NCBI RefSeq assembly: GCF_009909145.1
Contig: NZ_JAAAPJ010000001.1
Location: forward strand, 682,001-746,000
From: Corallococcus silvisoli
Lineage (GTDB): Bacteria; Myxococcota; Myxococcia; Myxococcales; Myxococcaceae
Reading direction: 5' to 3'
Length of the DNA: 64,000 nucleotides
Shown here one piece after another: positions 43,185-52,552 of the stretch; the stretch's first letter is position 1, and every line of letters starts with the position of its first letter. The translations under genes were made by a program, and so were the position numbers. The notes under the pieces were generated by a model, which worked only from the letters and a program-made list of their open reading frames with translations, made no database searches and was not told where the DNA came from.

Positions 43185-44267
43185 ATGTCTTCGGAGCGCG
43201 ACAGGGGCCGTGTCCGCACGGCGGAGGAGTGGATTCCCCGGCTGTCCTCCCGCGATGGCGGAGCGCGGGAGGAAGCGCTGTCCGCGCTGGAGGAGGCGCT
43301 GGCGTCCGGAGACGCGGCGTCGCGTGAGCGGGCGGCCCGGGCCTTGTTGGAGGAGCTGGGGCGGCCCGGAACGAAGCTGGCCGAGCCCTTGCTGTTCCTG
43401 CTGCAGCGCGGCTGGTGGCCTCCCCAGGCGGGCCTCACCGCGCTCGCCGTCCAGAGCGTGCTGACCGCGCTGACGCGGATGGAGGCCGAGACGCCGGAGC
43501 TGGAGAACGCTGCGGCGGTGCTCTCGCTGGTGTGCCGGGTGGATGCGTCCCAGCTCGCCGTGCTGGGCGGGATGTTCCAGCACCCCAGCGCCCCGGTCCG
43601 CAGCGCGATGGCGCGCGTCGTGGGGCGGGTGGGGCGGGCCGCTCTGCCCCTGCTGCCTGGGTTGCTGACCCTGCTGGAGGACGAGGAGCCGGTGGCCCTC
43701 TCCGCGCTGGAGTCCCTGGCGGCGCTCGCGCCCCTGGCTCCTGAGAGGACCGCGCCCCGGCTGCTGGAGCAGGTGCGCAAGACGGAGGGGGCTCGCCTCT
43801 ACCTGTCCCTGGTGTCGCTGCGCGGCTTGTTGGAGGCGATGGAAGGCGAGGCGCGGCCCGCGCCGGTGCTGGAGGGGTTGGAGCCAGCGCTGCTGCGCAC
43901 GCTGAGCGCGCCGGAGCCGCCCATCCGCCAGGAGGCGGCGTCGCTGCTGGGGCTGACGGGGCCCCTGTCGCCGGTGGCGGTCGCGGCGCTGCGCGAGCAC
44001 CTCCGGGATGAGAGCGCCTTCGTGGCGGCCCGTGCGGCCGTGGCGCTGGTGCGCTCGGGAGCACCGTCGGCGGAGGCCCTCTTCCTGCTGAGGGGGCAGC
44101 TGGGGCCGGCCGCGTCGCGCGAGCTCCAGGAGGCCGCGGTGGCCGCGCTGGAGGAGGCGGATCCGTCCCAGCTGGGCCGGGCGAAGGGGATGCTGGAGAC
44201 GGTGGTCCGCGACGCTTCGGGGCCGACGCGCGAGGCCCTGTTCGAGGTGCTGGGTCAGATTCCCTGA
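43185..44267 (+). CDS. HEAT-repeat protein
   Basis: 360 residues of alpha-helical repeats rich in Leu, Ala and Glu, such as REEALSALEEALASGDAASR, HPSAPVRSAMARVVGRVGRA and PEPPIRQEAASLLGL, spaced about 30-35 residues as in HEAT/PBS-lyase-type repeats. Cytosolic, no signal. A protein-binding scaffold of unknown partner. It lies 35 nt after the lipoprotein gene, on the same strand. Confidence 0.78.
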   Translation: MSSERDRGRVRTAEEWIPRLSSRDGGAREEALSALEEALASGDAASRERAARALLEELGRPGTKLAEPLLFLLQRGWWPPQAGLTALAVQSVLTALTRMEAETPELENAAAVLSLVCRVDASQLAVLGGMFQHPSAPVRSAMARVVGRVGRAALPLLPGLLTLLEDEEPVALSALESLAALAPLAPERTAPRLLEQVRKTEGARLYLSLVSLRGLLEAMEGEARPAPVLEGLEPALLRTLSAPEPPIRQEAASLLGLTGPLSPVAVAALREHLRDESAFVAARAAVALVRSGAPSAEALFLLRGQLGPAASRELQEAAVAALEEADPSQLGRAKGMLETVVRDASGPTREALFEVLGQIP

Positions 44268-44302
44268 CCCTGGGGCCGCACCGGGGCGGCAGGAGGACCC
44301 GC

Positions 44303-44324
44303 GACCCCGGCGCGCGCCGGGGTC
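44303..44324. terminator. Perfect hairpin between convergent genes
   Basis: GACCCCGGCG and CGCCGGGGTC form a perfect 10-bp stem with a two-base loop between the HEAT gene and the chitinase gene, touching the chitinase stop codon. It could terminate both transcripts; no T-tract. Confidence 0.5.
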
Positions 44325-45537
44325 AGCACTCCAGGTTGTTGCCGGGGCTCACGCCGAGCAGGGCGCAGAAGTTCTTGTACGCGTCGACGCGGCTCTTCAC
44401 CTGCGTGGGGTTGCGGCCGTTGCACTCCAGCGAGCCGTTGATGGTGCGGATGGTCTCACCGAAGCCCGCGCCGTTCACGATGGCGTTGTGGGCCGTCATG
44501 GAGCCGGCGCCCGTCTGCGTGGTCCAGAACCAGAACCCCGTGCGCCACGCGGCGTTCGCGTCCTGCGCGAGCAGGTCCGGGTTCGCCTGGAGCGGCAGGC
44601 CCAGCGCGTTGCCCGCCGCGCAGTAGTTGCCGTTCCACGACAGCTGCATGGGACCGCGCCCGTAGTACCGCTTGCCCGGCGCGCAGCCGCAGCCCGGCGG
44701 ACCCCACGACGTGTCGCAATAGTCCGCCTTGTTGATCTCCTCGATGTACACGAGCCCGCCCGTCTCATGCGACACGTTGGCCAGGAACGCGGCCACCTCG
44801 CGCTTGCGCGTGTCGGTGTCCCCCGTGGTCGCGAGCCCCGGGAAGCCCGCGGCGGCGGCGATCAGCGCGTCGTAGGTATAGAAGCCGTTGCGGCTGGGGA
44901 ACATGGCGTTGAACGTGTCGCGGGTGAGGATGCCCGCGAAGCCCGAGCCACCGCCTCCTCCGCCACCGCCGGAGACCAGGTCGAACGTCCAGCGCTGGTT
45001 GTCCCGGTCCTGGTAGGGGTACTGGACCAGCAGCGTGCCGTTGTCCGGGGAGCCCCACGACAGGTCCACCGCCATGTCCGTGTGACGGGGGTGGAAGCTG
45101 AACTGCGTGCCGCCCCGGTTCACGAACCGGAACTGCTGGTTGTTGCCGCCGACGTAGCTCCACTGATGGACGAGGGCGTTCTCCGCGGTGCTGACCTCCT
45201 TGATGTCCAGCCCCTTGCCGCTGTTGACGTTGATGATCTTGAAGTACCCGCCCGACGTGGGCGAGATGTGGAACTTCTGGGCATTGGTGCCATTGCAGTC
45301 CCACTGCTGCACCGTGGCGCCGTCCGCCGTGCTGGATGAGGCCACGTCGATGCACTTGTTCGTCCGCGCGGAGCGGATGACGTAGTCCCCCTCCGTGATG
45401 GTCGACACGATGGCGGGGCTCTCCACCCGCCCGGTCGCCTCCGGGGGCTCTCCACCCATCTCCGGTCCCGAACAGCCCCCCACCGCACCCACCATCCCCA
45501 GCAACGACAGACAGCGGAACATCAGCGTGTTGGTCAT
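44323..45537 (-). CDS. Secreted GH19 chitinase with ricin-type (CBM13) domain
   Basis: 404 residues. A lipoprotein-like signal (SLLGMVGAVGGCSG) is followed by a beta-trefoil with QxW-type motifs (VQQWDC, QQFRF, QRWTF; about residues 45-195), a poly-Gly linker and a GH19 chitinase/lysozyme domain (about 210-404). The catalytic Glu lies in VSHETGG; KRYYGRGPMQLSWNGNY is the family signature. It should cleave chitin or peptidoglycan outside the cell, consistent with predation or polymer use. The ATG follows a GGGAG site. Confidence 0.93.
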   Translation of the reverse strand: MTNTLMFRCLSLLGMVGAVGGCSGPEMGGEPPEATGRVESPAIVSTITEGDYVIRSARTNKCIDVASSSTADGATVQQWDCNGTNAQKFHISPTSGGYFKIINVNSGKGLDIKEVSTAENALVHQWSYVGGNNQQFRFVNRGGTQFSFHPRHTDMAVDLSWGSPDNGTLLVQYPYQDRDNQRWTFDLVSGGGGGGGGSGFAGILTRDTFNAMFPSRNGFYTYDALIAAAAGFPGLATTGDTDTRKREVAAFLANVSHETGGLVYIEEINKADYCDTSWGPPGCGCAPGKRYYGRGPMQLSWNGNYCAAGNALGLPLQANPDLLAQDANAAWRTGFWFWTTQTGAGSMTAHNAIVNGAGFGETIRTINGSLECNGRNPTQVKSRVDAYKNFCALLGVSPGNNLEC

Positions 45538-45773
45538 GACGCGCTCTCCCGTGAATCGAGGCGCCAGGACCATAAGACAGAACGCAGCAAAACGAGCAAT
45601 CAAAGATTAGTCTGTTAAGTGGTCGCGGTGGAGATGCGCTGGCTCCCTTTGGGGTTGCCTGGCTCGCGGAGGACCTGCTGGGTTCAGTCCCGTTCGCTGC
45701 CTTGACGGTGTCGCATGGACTGGCCCAGGATTCCGCGTGCAGCGCCGTGGGAATAATCCCATGAGGGGGAAAC

Positions 45774-46355
45774 ATGTCTGGCTTTTTCGACGAAGAGGAT
45801 TCGCCGTCCAACGGGGCTCAGGTGGAAGGCGCGCAGCCGCGCATCCACAGGCCCGGCGCCCGGCCAGAGCCGCAGATCAAGGCCGTGATGCCGCCGGATG
45901 ATGGAGGGGGATTCTTCGGGGGGAACCAGTCCGGGCGTCCTCCGGAGGAGGACCCCTTCGGCGCGTCTGGCTCCGAGGAGCCTTCCGAGGATGAAGAGGC
46001 CCCGCTGGGCGGCATCGAGGCGGTGGGGGACGCGCGGCAGCCGCACCAGCAGCAGCGGGACAAGACCTACGACGTCATTGGCAAGATTGGGCGGAACGTG
46101 GGCTACGCGGCGCCTGTCGCGGACTTCGTGTACCCGGGGGCGGGAAAGGTCGTGGCCGGGGTCGGGACGGCCATCAAGGGGGCCGCGACGGTGGGGCGTG
46201 GGTTGGGGAACGTCATCGACGATGCCTACGACCGCGACGACGCCAACCGCCACGAGCAGACGCAGAAGGACATCGCGCGGATGAAGGACCAGGCGGCGCG
46301 GGACAAGGTGAACCAGACCACGCCCCGGGGTCACAACAAGCTCACCGAGGACTGA
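45774..46355 (+). CDS. Hypothetical protein with glycine-zipper segment
   Basis: 193 residues; no known family. The N-terminal ~95 residues are acidic, Pro/Gly-rich and presumably disordered. A central segment (about 105-150: VGYAAPVADFVYPGAGKVVA...) is a Gly/Ala-zipper membrane-like stretch, followed by a charged helix. GAGGGGGAAAC precedes the ATG. The first of three co-directional genes (next start 5 nt away). Could insert in or coat membranes; function unknown. Confidence 0.7.
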   Translation: MSGFFDEEDSPSNGAQVEGAQPRIHRPGARPEPQIKAVMPPDDGGGFFGGNQSGRPPEEDPFGASGSEEPSEDEEAPLGGIEAVGDARQPHQQQRDKTYDVIGKIGRNVGYAAPVADFVYPGAGKVVAGVGTAIKGAATVGRGLGNVIDDAYDRDDANRHEQTQKDIARMKDQAARDKVNQTTPRGHNKLTED

Positions 46356-46360
46356 GCGCC

Positions 46361-46597
46361 ATGCCCATCCGCGCCCATCCCACCCAGCCGGGCTCGAAGA
46401 CGCTCCTGTGCGTCAACTGCCCGGACACCCTGCTCAACATGCCCCTCAGCCGCTTCCACCTGAAGCCGGATGCGGGCTTCGGGAAACCGGAGGTCCTCAC
46501 CCTGTTCGCCGCGGTGTGTGACTCGTGTGGCTATACGGAGCTGTACAAGGAAGGACTGCTGTTCGAGTCCGGCAGCAGCGAGAAGGGGGAGAAATGA
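46361..46597 (+). CDS. Small zinc-ribbon protein
   Basis: 78 residues with two Cys pairs, CVNC (~17-20) and CDSC followed by GYTELYKEG, the signature of DUF2082-like nucleic-acid-binding zinc ribbons. The central part is variable. It overlaps the next gene by 4 bp (ATGA) and follows the previous by 5 nt, so the three form an operon. Confidence 0.72.
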   Translation: MPIRAHPTQPGSKTLLCVNCPDTLLNMPLSRFHLKPDAGFGKPEVLTLFAAVCDSCGYTELYKEGLLFESGSSEKGEK

Positions 46598-46965
46598 AGT
46601 CCAAGGTCCAGCTGGCACCCAAGGAAGACATCCAGTTGCAGTCGCTGGTGTCGACGCGCAGGGCCGACGACACGCTCTACGGCACCTATCTGGCGACGAT
46701 GACCAGCCGGCGCATCTTCGCCGAGGACGCCGACGGCACCCTCCTCTTCAACTACTACCTCAAGGACATCGACCGCGCGGAGGTGCGGGAGAGCTTCTGG
46801 AAGGGCGACGGCATCCGGCTGCTCCTCCATGATGGCAACGACTTCGTCTTCAAGCTGATGAAGGACGCCATCCACGAGGACGCGGCGGCGGCGCGCCGGT
46901 GGGTCAACACCATCAACCAGGTGTTGATCATCTGGCGCAACCAGCCCACGCCTCGGGAGACCTGA
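46594..46965 (+). CDS. Hypothetical protein, PH-like
   Basis: 123 residues. Strand-rich with one C-terminal helix: LYGTYLATMTSRRIFAEDAD, LLFNYYLKDIDRAEVRE, IRLLLHDGNDFVFKLM, then DAAAARRWVNTINQVL. This order of seven strands and a capping helix is what bacterial PH domains show. No lipid-binding residues can be named. Last gene of the three-gene operon, convergent with the DJ-1 gene. Confidence 0.7.
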   Translation: MKSKVQLAPKEDIQLQSLVSTRRADDTLYGTYLATMTSRRIFAEDADGTLLFNYYLKDIDRAEVRESFWKGDGIRLLLHDGNDFVFKLMKDAIHEDAAAARRWVNTINQVLIIWRNQPTPRET

Positions 46966-46989
46966 CCCGGGCTCCGCTCCAGGCGCGGC

Positions 46990-47736
46990 TCATAGGCGCG
47001 TCAGGAAGCGCTCCGTGAAGAGGTACGCGTCGCCCGGCCAGCGGGCGGACACGTAGCGGCCGTCCTCCACCACGAAGGCGGGCGCGTGGTCCGTCGCGGT
47101 GCCCCGCTTCGACAGGACGCGGGGGCCGCGCTGGAAGTGGCCCGGGTCCGCGAGCGCGGCGACGACCTCCTCCTCCACGTAGGCGGGGTAGGTGCGGTAG
47201 TAGCGCCCCAGCTTCCAGGCCGTCAGCAGGTACGCGGAGCGCTCCATGTACCTGGGCAGGCACGTGGTGCGCGCGCCATGGAGCACGCTCTGGCCCGTGG
47301 CGGGGTCCTTGGCCCGCGCGAGCACCAGCACGCCGTGGCAGATGGCCGCGACGGGCCGCTGGAGCGCCCAGAACGCGGCCACCTTCGCCTGGAGCGCCGC
47401 GCTGCCCAGGTACTGCCGCATGCCCGGCGCGTGGCCTCCGGGCAGCAGGAGCGCGTCGAAGTCCGACGGCGTCACCGCGTCCCAGGCGAGGGGCTTCTGG
47501 AAGCCCTCCGTCCGGGTGAGGTCGCCATAGAAGCGCCGGGGCTCTGGAGCCGCGCCCAGCTTCCCGAAGAGCACCCCGGTGAGCAGCAGGGGATCCGCGG
47601 CGGGCATGTGGCCTCGCTCCGTGGCGAACACCACCTCGTGGCCCGCGTCGGTGAGCATGCGCCAGGGCACGGCCACCTCGGTGACGTCGAAGTCATGGTC
47701 GGGCAGCGGGACGAGGACGCGGCGGGCGGAGGCCAT
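46990..47736 (-). CDS. DJ-1/PfpI family protein
   Basis: 248 residues. The nucleophile elbow AAICHGVLV with its Cys, the upstream acidic residue in VVFATERGH, and DALLLPGGHAPGM are those of the DJ-1/ThiJ/PfpI superfamily. Larger than small PfpI proteins, like the Hsp31-type amidotransferase-like group. Roles in the family include glyoxalase, chaperone and protease. It lies 51 nt downstream of the response regulator and may belong to that operon. Confidence 0.88.
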   Translation of the reverse strand: MASARRVLVPLPDHDFDVTEVAVPWRMLTDAGHEVVFATERGHMPAADPLLLTGVLFGKLGAAPEPRRFYGDLTRTEGFQKPLAWDAVTPSDFDALLLPGGHAPGMRQYLGSAALQAKVAAFWALQRPVAAICHGVLVLARAKDPATGQSVLHGARTTCLPRYMERSAYLLTAWKLGRYYRTYPAYVEEEVVAALADPGHFQRGPRVLSKRGTATDHAPAFVVEDGRYVSARWPGDAYLFTERFLTRL

Positions 47737-47787
47737 GCGGCCAGTCTTTCCCGCCCCCGGAGCCGTGACAAGCCGCGCGGCCGGACC

Positions 47788-48492
47788 TCAGGAGGCTCGC
47801 TCCACCTCCATCCGGTAGCCCACGCCGCGCACCGTCTGGATGGAGAAGCGGGACGCGGGGGTCCACTTGAGCTTGCGCTTCAGGCTGGAGACGAAGTTGT
47901 CCACCGTGTGGGGATCCACCACCACGTCCGTGCCCCACACGGCATCCAGGATCTGATCGCGCGGGAGGGCCCGCTCGCGCTCACGGATGAAGAAGGCCAG
48001 CAGGTCGAACTCCTTGCGCGTCAGCTCCACCTCCGCGCCCTCCGGCGACTCCACCCGCCGCCGGTCCAGGTCCACGCTGTAGCCCGCGAAGCGCAGGTGC
48101 TTCGCCTGCGCCACGCCCCCGCGCTTCAGGTGCGCGCCCACGCGCGCCAGCAGCTCGCGCAGCCGGTAGGGCTTGCCCAGGTAGTCCTGCGCGCCGGACT
48201 CGAAGCCGCGCACCACGTCCTCCTCCAGCGTGCGCGCGGTGAGCATCAGCACCGGGATGCCCAGGCCCTCCTCGCGCAGCGCGCGGCAGAGCGCGTACCC
48301 GTCGCCATCCGGCAGCATCACGTCCAGGAGGATGAGCTGGAAGTCGCGGCGGGTCAGCTGCTCGCGCGCCTCCTTCACCGTGGCGGCCTCCTGCACCGAG
48401 TAGCCACCCTGGTGCTCCAGGTTGTCGCGCAGCGCGAGCCGCAGGTTTGGATCGTCCTCCACGACGAGGACCGCGGGGGCGGAAGGGTTCAT
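47788..48492 (-). CDS. OmpR-family response regulator
   Basis: 234 residues. The receiver domain has the phosphoryl Asp in LILLDVMLPDGDGY, Thr/Ser in LMLTART and Lys in YLGKPYRL. The C-terminal winged helix (LTRKEFDLLAFFIRERERALPRDQILDAVWG) binds DNA. The start codon overlaps the sensor-kinase stop by 4 bp, so they form a two-component pair. Confidence 0.95.
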   Translation of the reverse strand: MNPSAPAVLVVEDDPNLRLALRDNLEHQGGYSVQEAATVKEAREQLTRRDFQLILLDVMLPDGDGYALCRALREEGLGIPVLMLTARTLEEDVVRGFESGAQDYLGKPYRLRELLARVGAHLKRGGVAQAKHLRFAGYSVDLDRRRVESPEGAEVELTRKEFDLLAFFIRERERALPRDQILDAVWGTDVVVDPHTVDNFVSSLKRKLKWTPASRFSIQTVRGVGYRMEVERAS

Positions 48493-50333
48493 GCGGGGTT
48501 TCGCTCTCCGGGTGGGTATTCAGGAAGGGTCAGCTCGAACGTGGTGCCTTCGGGGCTGGAGTCCGCCACGCGCAGCGCTCCCCCATGCAGCCGGGCGATC
48601 CTCCGGCACAGCGCGAGCCCCAGCCCGCTGCCAGGGACCTCGCGGCCTCCCTGGCCGGACAGCCGGTGGAACTCTCCGAAGACGCGCTCCCACTCCGCCC
48701 TCGGGATGCCGGTGCCGTTGTCCGTGAAGCGCACGCGCCCTCGCGGCAGCGTCGCCACGTGCAGGCGCACGGGGCTCCGCTCGTTGTACGCGCACGCGTT
48801 GCGGGCCAGGTTCGCCAGCAGCAACCGCAAGAGCTGCGCGTCCGCGTTCAGCTCGCGCGTGTCCACGTCCGCCGTCAGCTCCACGGGCATCGGGGCGCTG
48901 GCCTCCAGGTCGCGGCGCAGGCCCGACACCAGCTCGTCCAGCCGCACGGGCGCGAGCTTCGGCACCCAGCGGCCCTTGTCGATGCGGTTGAAGGACAGCA
49001 GGTTCTCCACCAGGAAGCCCAGGGCGTCCGCCTCGCGGATGATGCGCGCGGGGTAGTCCTTCGCGTCCGCGCCCTCCGCCACCCGCCACTCCAGCGTCTC
49101 CGCGAGCAGGCGGATGGAGGCCAGCGGCGTGCGCAGCTCGTGCGACACCGTGGCCACGAAGTCGCTCTTCAGCTCCAGGAAGCGGTACTTGCGGTGCTGC
49201 GCCACGAAGGCCAGCGCCGCGATGGTGAGGGCCAGCGCCGCGCACAGGGTCAGCATCAGCGACTTGAGCCGATAGCGGCTCTCCAGCGCGGCTTCCCCCC
49301 GGGCCCAGGTGGACGACTCCACCACCACCGGCAGCGACGTGAGCGCCATCACCGGCGCGTCGCCCAGCAGGGTCACGCGTCCGTCCGCTTCCAGGAGGCC
49401 GCGCTCGCGCATCTCCCGGGTGAGGCCCTCCATGAGCCCGGGGAGGTCCAGGGTCATCCCGCGGGTGTCGCCCTCCGCGACCGGCTCCAGGTACCAGCCG
49501 GAGCGCACCAGCACCGGCTCCGGGAGGTCGCCGGGCAGCGGCAGCGCGGAGGCGGCCAGCTCCCGCGAGCGCGCTTCGAAGTCCGCCACCGGCGCGCCCA
49601 CGCGGGTGGAGAGCTCCGTCACCCGGTCTCGCAGGAAGTCGAAGTCCTCGCGCGTGAGGCGCGAGCGCTTGAGCAGCAGCAGCCGCTGCAAGCCCTCCAT
49701 CCGTCCAGCGCCTTGTCCTTCCAGGAGGCCGTCGCGCACCAGGGCCCGCATCAGGTCGGGCACCGCGTCGCCTCGCGCCGCCACGTCCTCCAGCACCACC
49801 AGCAGCGAGGGCAGGTCGCGCGTGGACGCGAGCAGGAAGCGGGCGCGGTGGTCGAGCAGGGCCCTCAGCGCCAGCAGGGTGGCCCGGCGGTCCTTCGTGG
49901 CCAGCGCCCGCTCCACCAGGGCCATCCGCTCCAGCCGCTCCCGCCACGGTCCCTCGTCCTCCTCCGCGGTCTCCGTGCCGGCGCGCAGCCGGACGTAGCG
50001 CTCCTTCGCGGGGGCATCCCCCGCCGTGTCGAAGAGGGCGAGCCGGGGCAGCAGCTGCTCCTCCTTCTCGCGCAGGTAGAGGCCCGGGGCCGCCATCAGC
50101 GGGTCCGCCTTCGCCGCCTGAAGGATGGCGCGCGCGCCCTCCAGCCCCTCGTGCAGGGCCTGCCCCAGCGACGCGCGGGCGTACTGCTCCAGTGCCTCGC
50201 GCCGGGCTTGGAGCGTGGCCCGCGCGTCCTCGCGCTCGGCGGTGAAGATGCGGTGGAGATAGCCCAGGCCGACCCCAAGTCCGGCGAGGCCGAGCACGAG
50301 TGCGGCGAGGGTGGGCAGCAGCCTGCGCATCAT
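48489..50333 (-). CDS. Sensor histidine kinase with large extracytoplasmic domain
   Basis: 614 residues. Membrane helices near 7-28 and 362-382 enclose about 330 periplasmic residues that are mainly helical, without a recognisable domain. The cytoplasmic part has H-box VSHELRTPLASIRLL, N-box LLANLARNACAYN, DNGTGI and GSGLGLAL of HATPase_c; no HAMP is obvious. Partner of the downstream response regulator; 11 nt from the VWA gene, so possibly sensing the state of that protein. Confidence 0.92.
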   Translation of the reverse strand: MMRRLLPTLAALVLGLAGLGVGLGYLHRIFTAEREDARATLQARREALEQYARASLGQALHEGLEGARAILQAAKADPLMAAPGLYLREKEEQLLPRLALFDTAGDAPAKERYVRLRAGTETAEEDEGPWRERLERMALVERALATKDRRATLLALRALLDHRARFLLASTRDLPSLLVVLEDVAARGDAVPDLMRALVRDGLLEGQGAGRMEGLQRLLLLKRSRLTREDFDFLRDRVTELSTRVGAPVADFEARSRELAASALPLPGDLPEPVLVRSGWYLEPVAEGDTRGMTLDLPGLMEGLTREMRERGLLEADGRVTLLGDAPVMALTSLPVVVESSTWARGEAALESRYRLKSLMLTLCAALALTIAALAFVAQHRKYRFLELKSDFVATVSHELRTPLASIRLLAETLEWRVAEGADAKDYPARIIREADALGFLVENLLSFNRIDKGRWVPKLAPVRLDELVSGLRRDLEASAPMPVELTADVDTRELNADAQLLRLLLANLARNACAYNERSPVRLHVATLPRGRVRFTDNGTGIPRAEWERVFGEFHRLSGQGGREVPGSGLGLALCRRIARLHGGALRVADSSPEGTTFELTLPEYPPGERNPA

Positions 50334-50344
50334 CCGGAGGGGCC

Positions 50345-52552
50345 TTACTTGAGGTTCGGGACGCGGTCGGCGTCCATGGTGCGCACGGGCGAGATGGACT
50401 CGAAGCGGTCCTCACGGCGGTCCAGCGTCCGGGCCTGGCGGATGAGCTCGCCCAGCTCCGCCACGTCCTGCCGGGCCTTCAGCGGCGGGCCCAGCTCCTC
50501 CCACAGCGACACGAGCGCGTCGTAGGTGAGGGGCCGCGCCCAGTAGGAGCCGCGCAGCTTCTCCGCGAAGGCCGCCGCGACATACGACAAGCGGGTGGGG
50601 GGCGCGGCCTGCGCATAGGCCGGGCGCAGGAGGGATGCGAGCAGCGCCTTCTCGATGAGCTTGGAGCCGCCGCCCTCGGGGGCCTTGTAGCGGATGCGCA
50701 GCGTGCCGAGGGACGGCTGGGCGGGGTCGCGCAGCTTCACTTCGTAGAGGGCGGTGACGGCATGGCCGGCGCCCACCTCGCCCGCGTCCACGCGGTCGTC
50801 GTTGAACTGCTGCCGGGTGAGCATCCGGTTCTCGTAGCCGATGAGGCGGTAGCGGGACACGGCCTTGCGGTCGAACTCCACCTGGAGCTTCACGTCCTTG
50901 GCCACCACCTGGAGCGTGCCGGTGAGGTTCTGCACGAAGATGCGGCGGGCCTCCTCCAGCCTGTCCACATAGGCGTAGTTGCCCTCACCCACCTGGGCCA
51001 GCCGCTCCATCAGCACGTCGTTGTAGTTGCCCATGCCGAAGCCCACCGCGGACAGGGTGATGCCCGCCGCCGCGCGCTCCTTCACGCGCTCCCAGATGCC
51101 GTCCGCCTGCGTGATGCCGTTGTTGGCCACGCCGTCCGAGCAGAGGATGACGCGGTTGATGCCTCCCTCCAGCAGGTGTTTCGCCGCCAGCGCGTAGCCC
51201 AGCTCCAGGCCGGCCTGCGCGTGGGTGGAGCCCTCCGGCTGGAGCGTGTCGATGGCGGTGAGGATGAGCGCCTTCTGAGTGGCGCTGGTGGGCGGCAGCA
51301 CCTGGCGTGCCTCGCTGCCGTACACCACGAGCGACACCCGGTCCCGCTCATCCAGCGCATCCACCAGCAGCCGCAGGGAGCGCTTCACCAAGCCCAGCCG
51401 GCTCTCCAGGTCCATGGAGCTGGACACGTCGATGACGAAGACCAGGTGGCTGGGTTTGCGCTGGGCACGGCTCACGTTCCGGGCCTTCACGCCGATTTGC
51501 ACCACCTGGTAGCCCTTGCGCGCGGGGGAGGGGAAGCCCTCCACGTTCACGCTGAGGGGCGCGTCCTTCGCGCTGGTGTAGCCGTAGTCGAAGGTGTTGA
51601 CGAACTCCTCCACGCGCACGGCCTGCTCGTCCGGGAGCGCCCCCCGCTCCAGGTAGGCGCGCGTCAGCGAATACGAGGCGGTGTCCGTGTCCACGGAGAA
51701 GGTGGAGAAGCGCTCCTCCTCGGTGTCCACCGTGGGGTTCACCCCGTAGCCCTTGAAGTACATATCAAAGGAGGGCGGGCCCTTCGGGGCCACGGTGCGC
51801 TCCGACGCGAGCTCGGGCGGCGGGGTCTCGGGGGAGCGGTACGTCGTCTGCGGCGTGCCGTCCGCGATGAAGATGTGCATGTACGGCAGGGCCCAGGACG
51901 GTGCACGTTGCCGGTCGCTGTTGCTGCTCGCGGCGCCCCCGGCCAGGGATTCGGAGCTGTTGCTCCGGCTGCTCACGGCGTAAGGGGCGCCGGGTGGGGC
52001 TGTGCTGGGATTGACTCCGAATCCGGGGTCACGCGTGCTCAGGCCGTCCAAGACGTAGCCGGACTCGACCTTCTCCTCGGCGGGCCGCGCCGCCGCGATG
52101 CGCTTGATGAGCTCCTGGTCGACGTTCGCGTTCATGTTCGAGGCGCCCACGTCGGTGGTGGGCGCGGACGCCGAGGCCTCCATCCCTTTCGAGACGCCAA
52201 CCGGGAGCAGCCCCACGTTCACCCAGACGGTGTGGTTCATGACCAGCGAGACCTCCGAGCGCGTGTGCGGCTTGTAGCCCTCCTTCTCGAAGCGCAGGAT
52301 GAAGGCCCCCATGGGGAGTCCGGGGACGTGGTAGTAGCCCAGCGAGTCCGTGACCGCTGTCTGCTCCTCCGTCAGGGCTGTCGAGGTCACGGTGATGACC
52401 ACGCTGGCGAGGGGCCTCTTGGTGGTGGCGTCGATGACCGTGCCGGTGATGACGCTGTTCCCAAGGGTGACGGTGTCGGGCCCGGCCAGCGCGGGCATGG
52501 CGAACAGCAGCAGGAGCAGGGACAGGGAACATCGCAGGACGCGCTTCGTCAT
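50345..52552 (-). CDS. Von Willebrand factor A protein with carboxypeptidase-regulatory N-terminus
   Basis: 735 residues. Signal peptide (LLLLLFAMPALA-GP), a CarboxypepD_reg-like domain (~25-110: VITGTVIDATTKRPLASVVITV), then a short stretch (VESGYVLDGLSTRDPGFGVN) resembling the plug-region signature of TonB-dependent receptors. A low-complexity linker leads to a VWA domain with intact MIDAS VIDVSSSMD and DGVANNG. The C-terminus matches the YfbK-type DUF3520. It is exported, probably cell-surface or periplasmic. GAGGTGG precedes the ATG. First gene of an operon with the kinase and regulator. Confidence 0.9.
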   Translation of the reverse strand: MTKRVLRCSLSLLLLLFAMPALAGPDTVTLGNSVITGTVIDATTKRPLASVVITVTSTALTEEQTAVTDSLGYYHVPGLPMGAFILRFEKEGYKPHTRSEVSLVMNHTVWVNVGLLPVGVSKGMEASASAPTTDVGASNMNANVDQELIKRIAAARPAEEKVESGYVLDGLSTRDPGFGVNPSTAPPGAPYAVSSRSNSSESLAGGAASSNSDRQRAPSWALPYMHIFIADGTPQTTYRSPETPPPELASERTVAPKGPPSFDMYFKGYGVNPTVDTEEERFSTFSVDTDTASYSLTRAYLERGALPDEQAVRVEEFVNTFDYGYTSAKDAPLSVNVEGFPSPARKGYQVVQIGVKARNVSRAQRKPSHLVFVIDVSSSMDLESRLGLVKRSLRLLVDALDERDRVSLVVYGSEARQVLPPTSATQKALILTAIDTLQPEGSTHAQAGLELGYALAAKHLLEGGINRVILCSDGVANNGITQADGIWERVKERAAAGITLSAVGFGMGNYNDVLMERLAQVGEGNYAYVDRLEEARRIFVQNLTGTLQVVAKDVKLQVEFDRKAVSRYRLIGYENRMLTRQQFNDDRVDAGEVGAGHAVTALYEVKLRDPAQPSLGTLRIRYKAPEGGGSKLIEKALLASLLRPAYAQAAPPTRLSYVAAAFAEKLRGSYWARPLTYDALVSLWEELGPPLKARQDVAELGELIRQARTLDRREDRFESISPVRTMDADRVPNLK

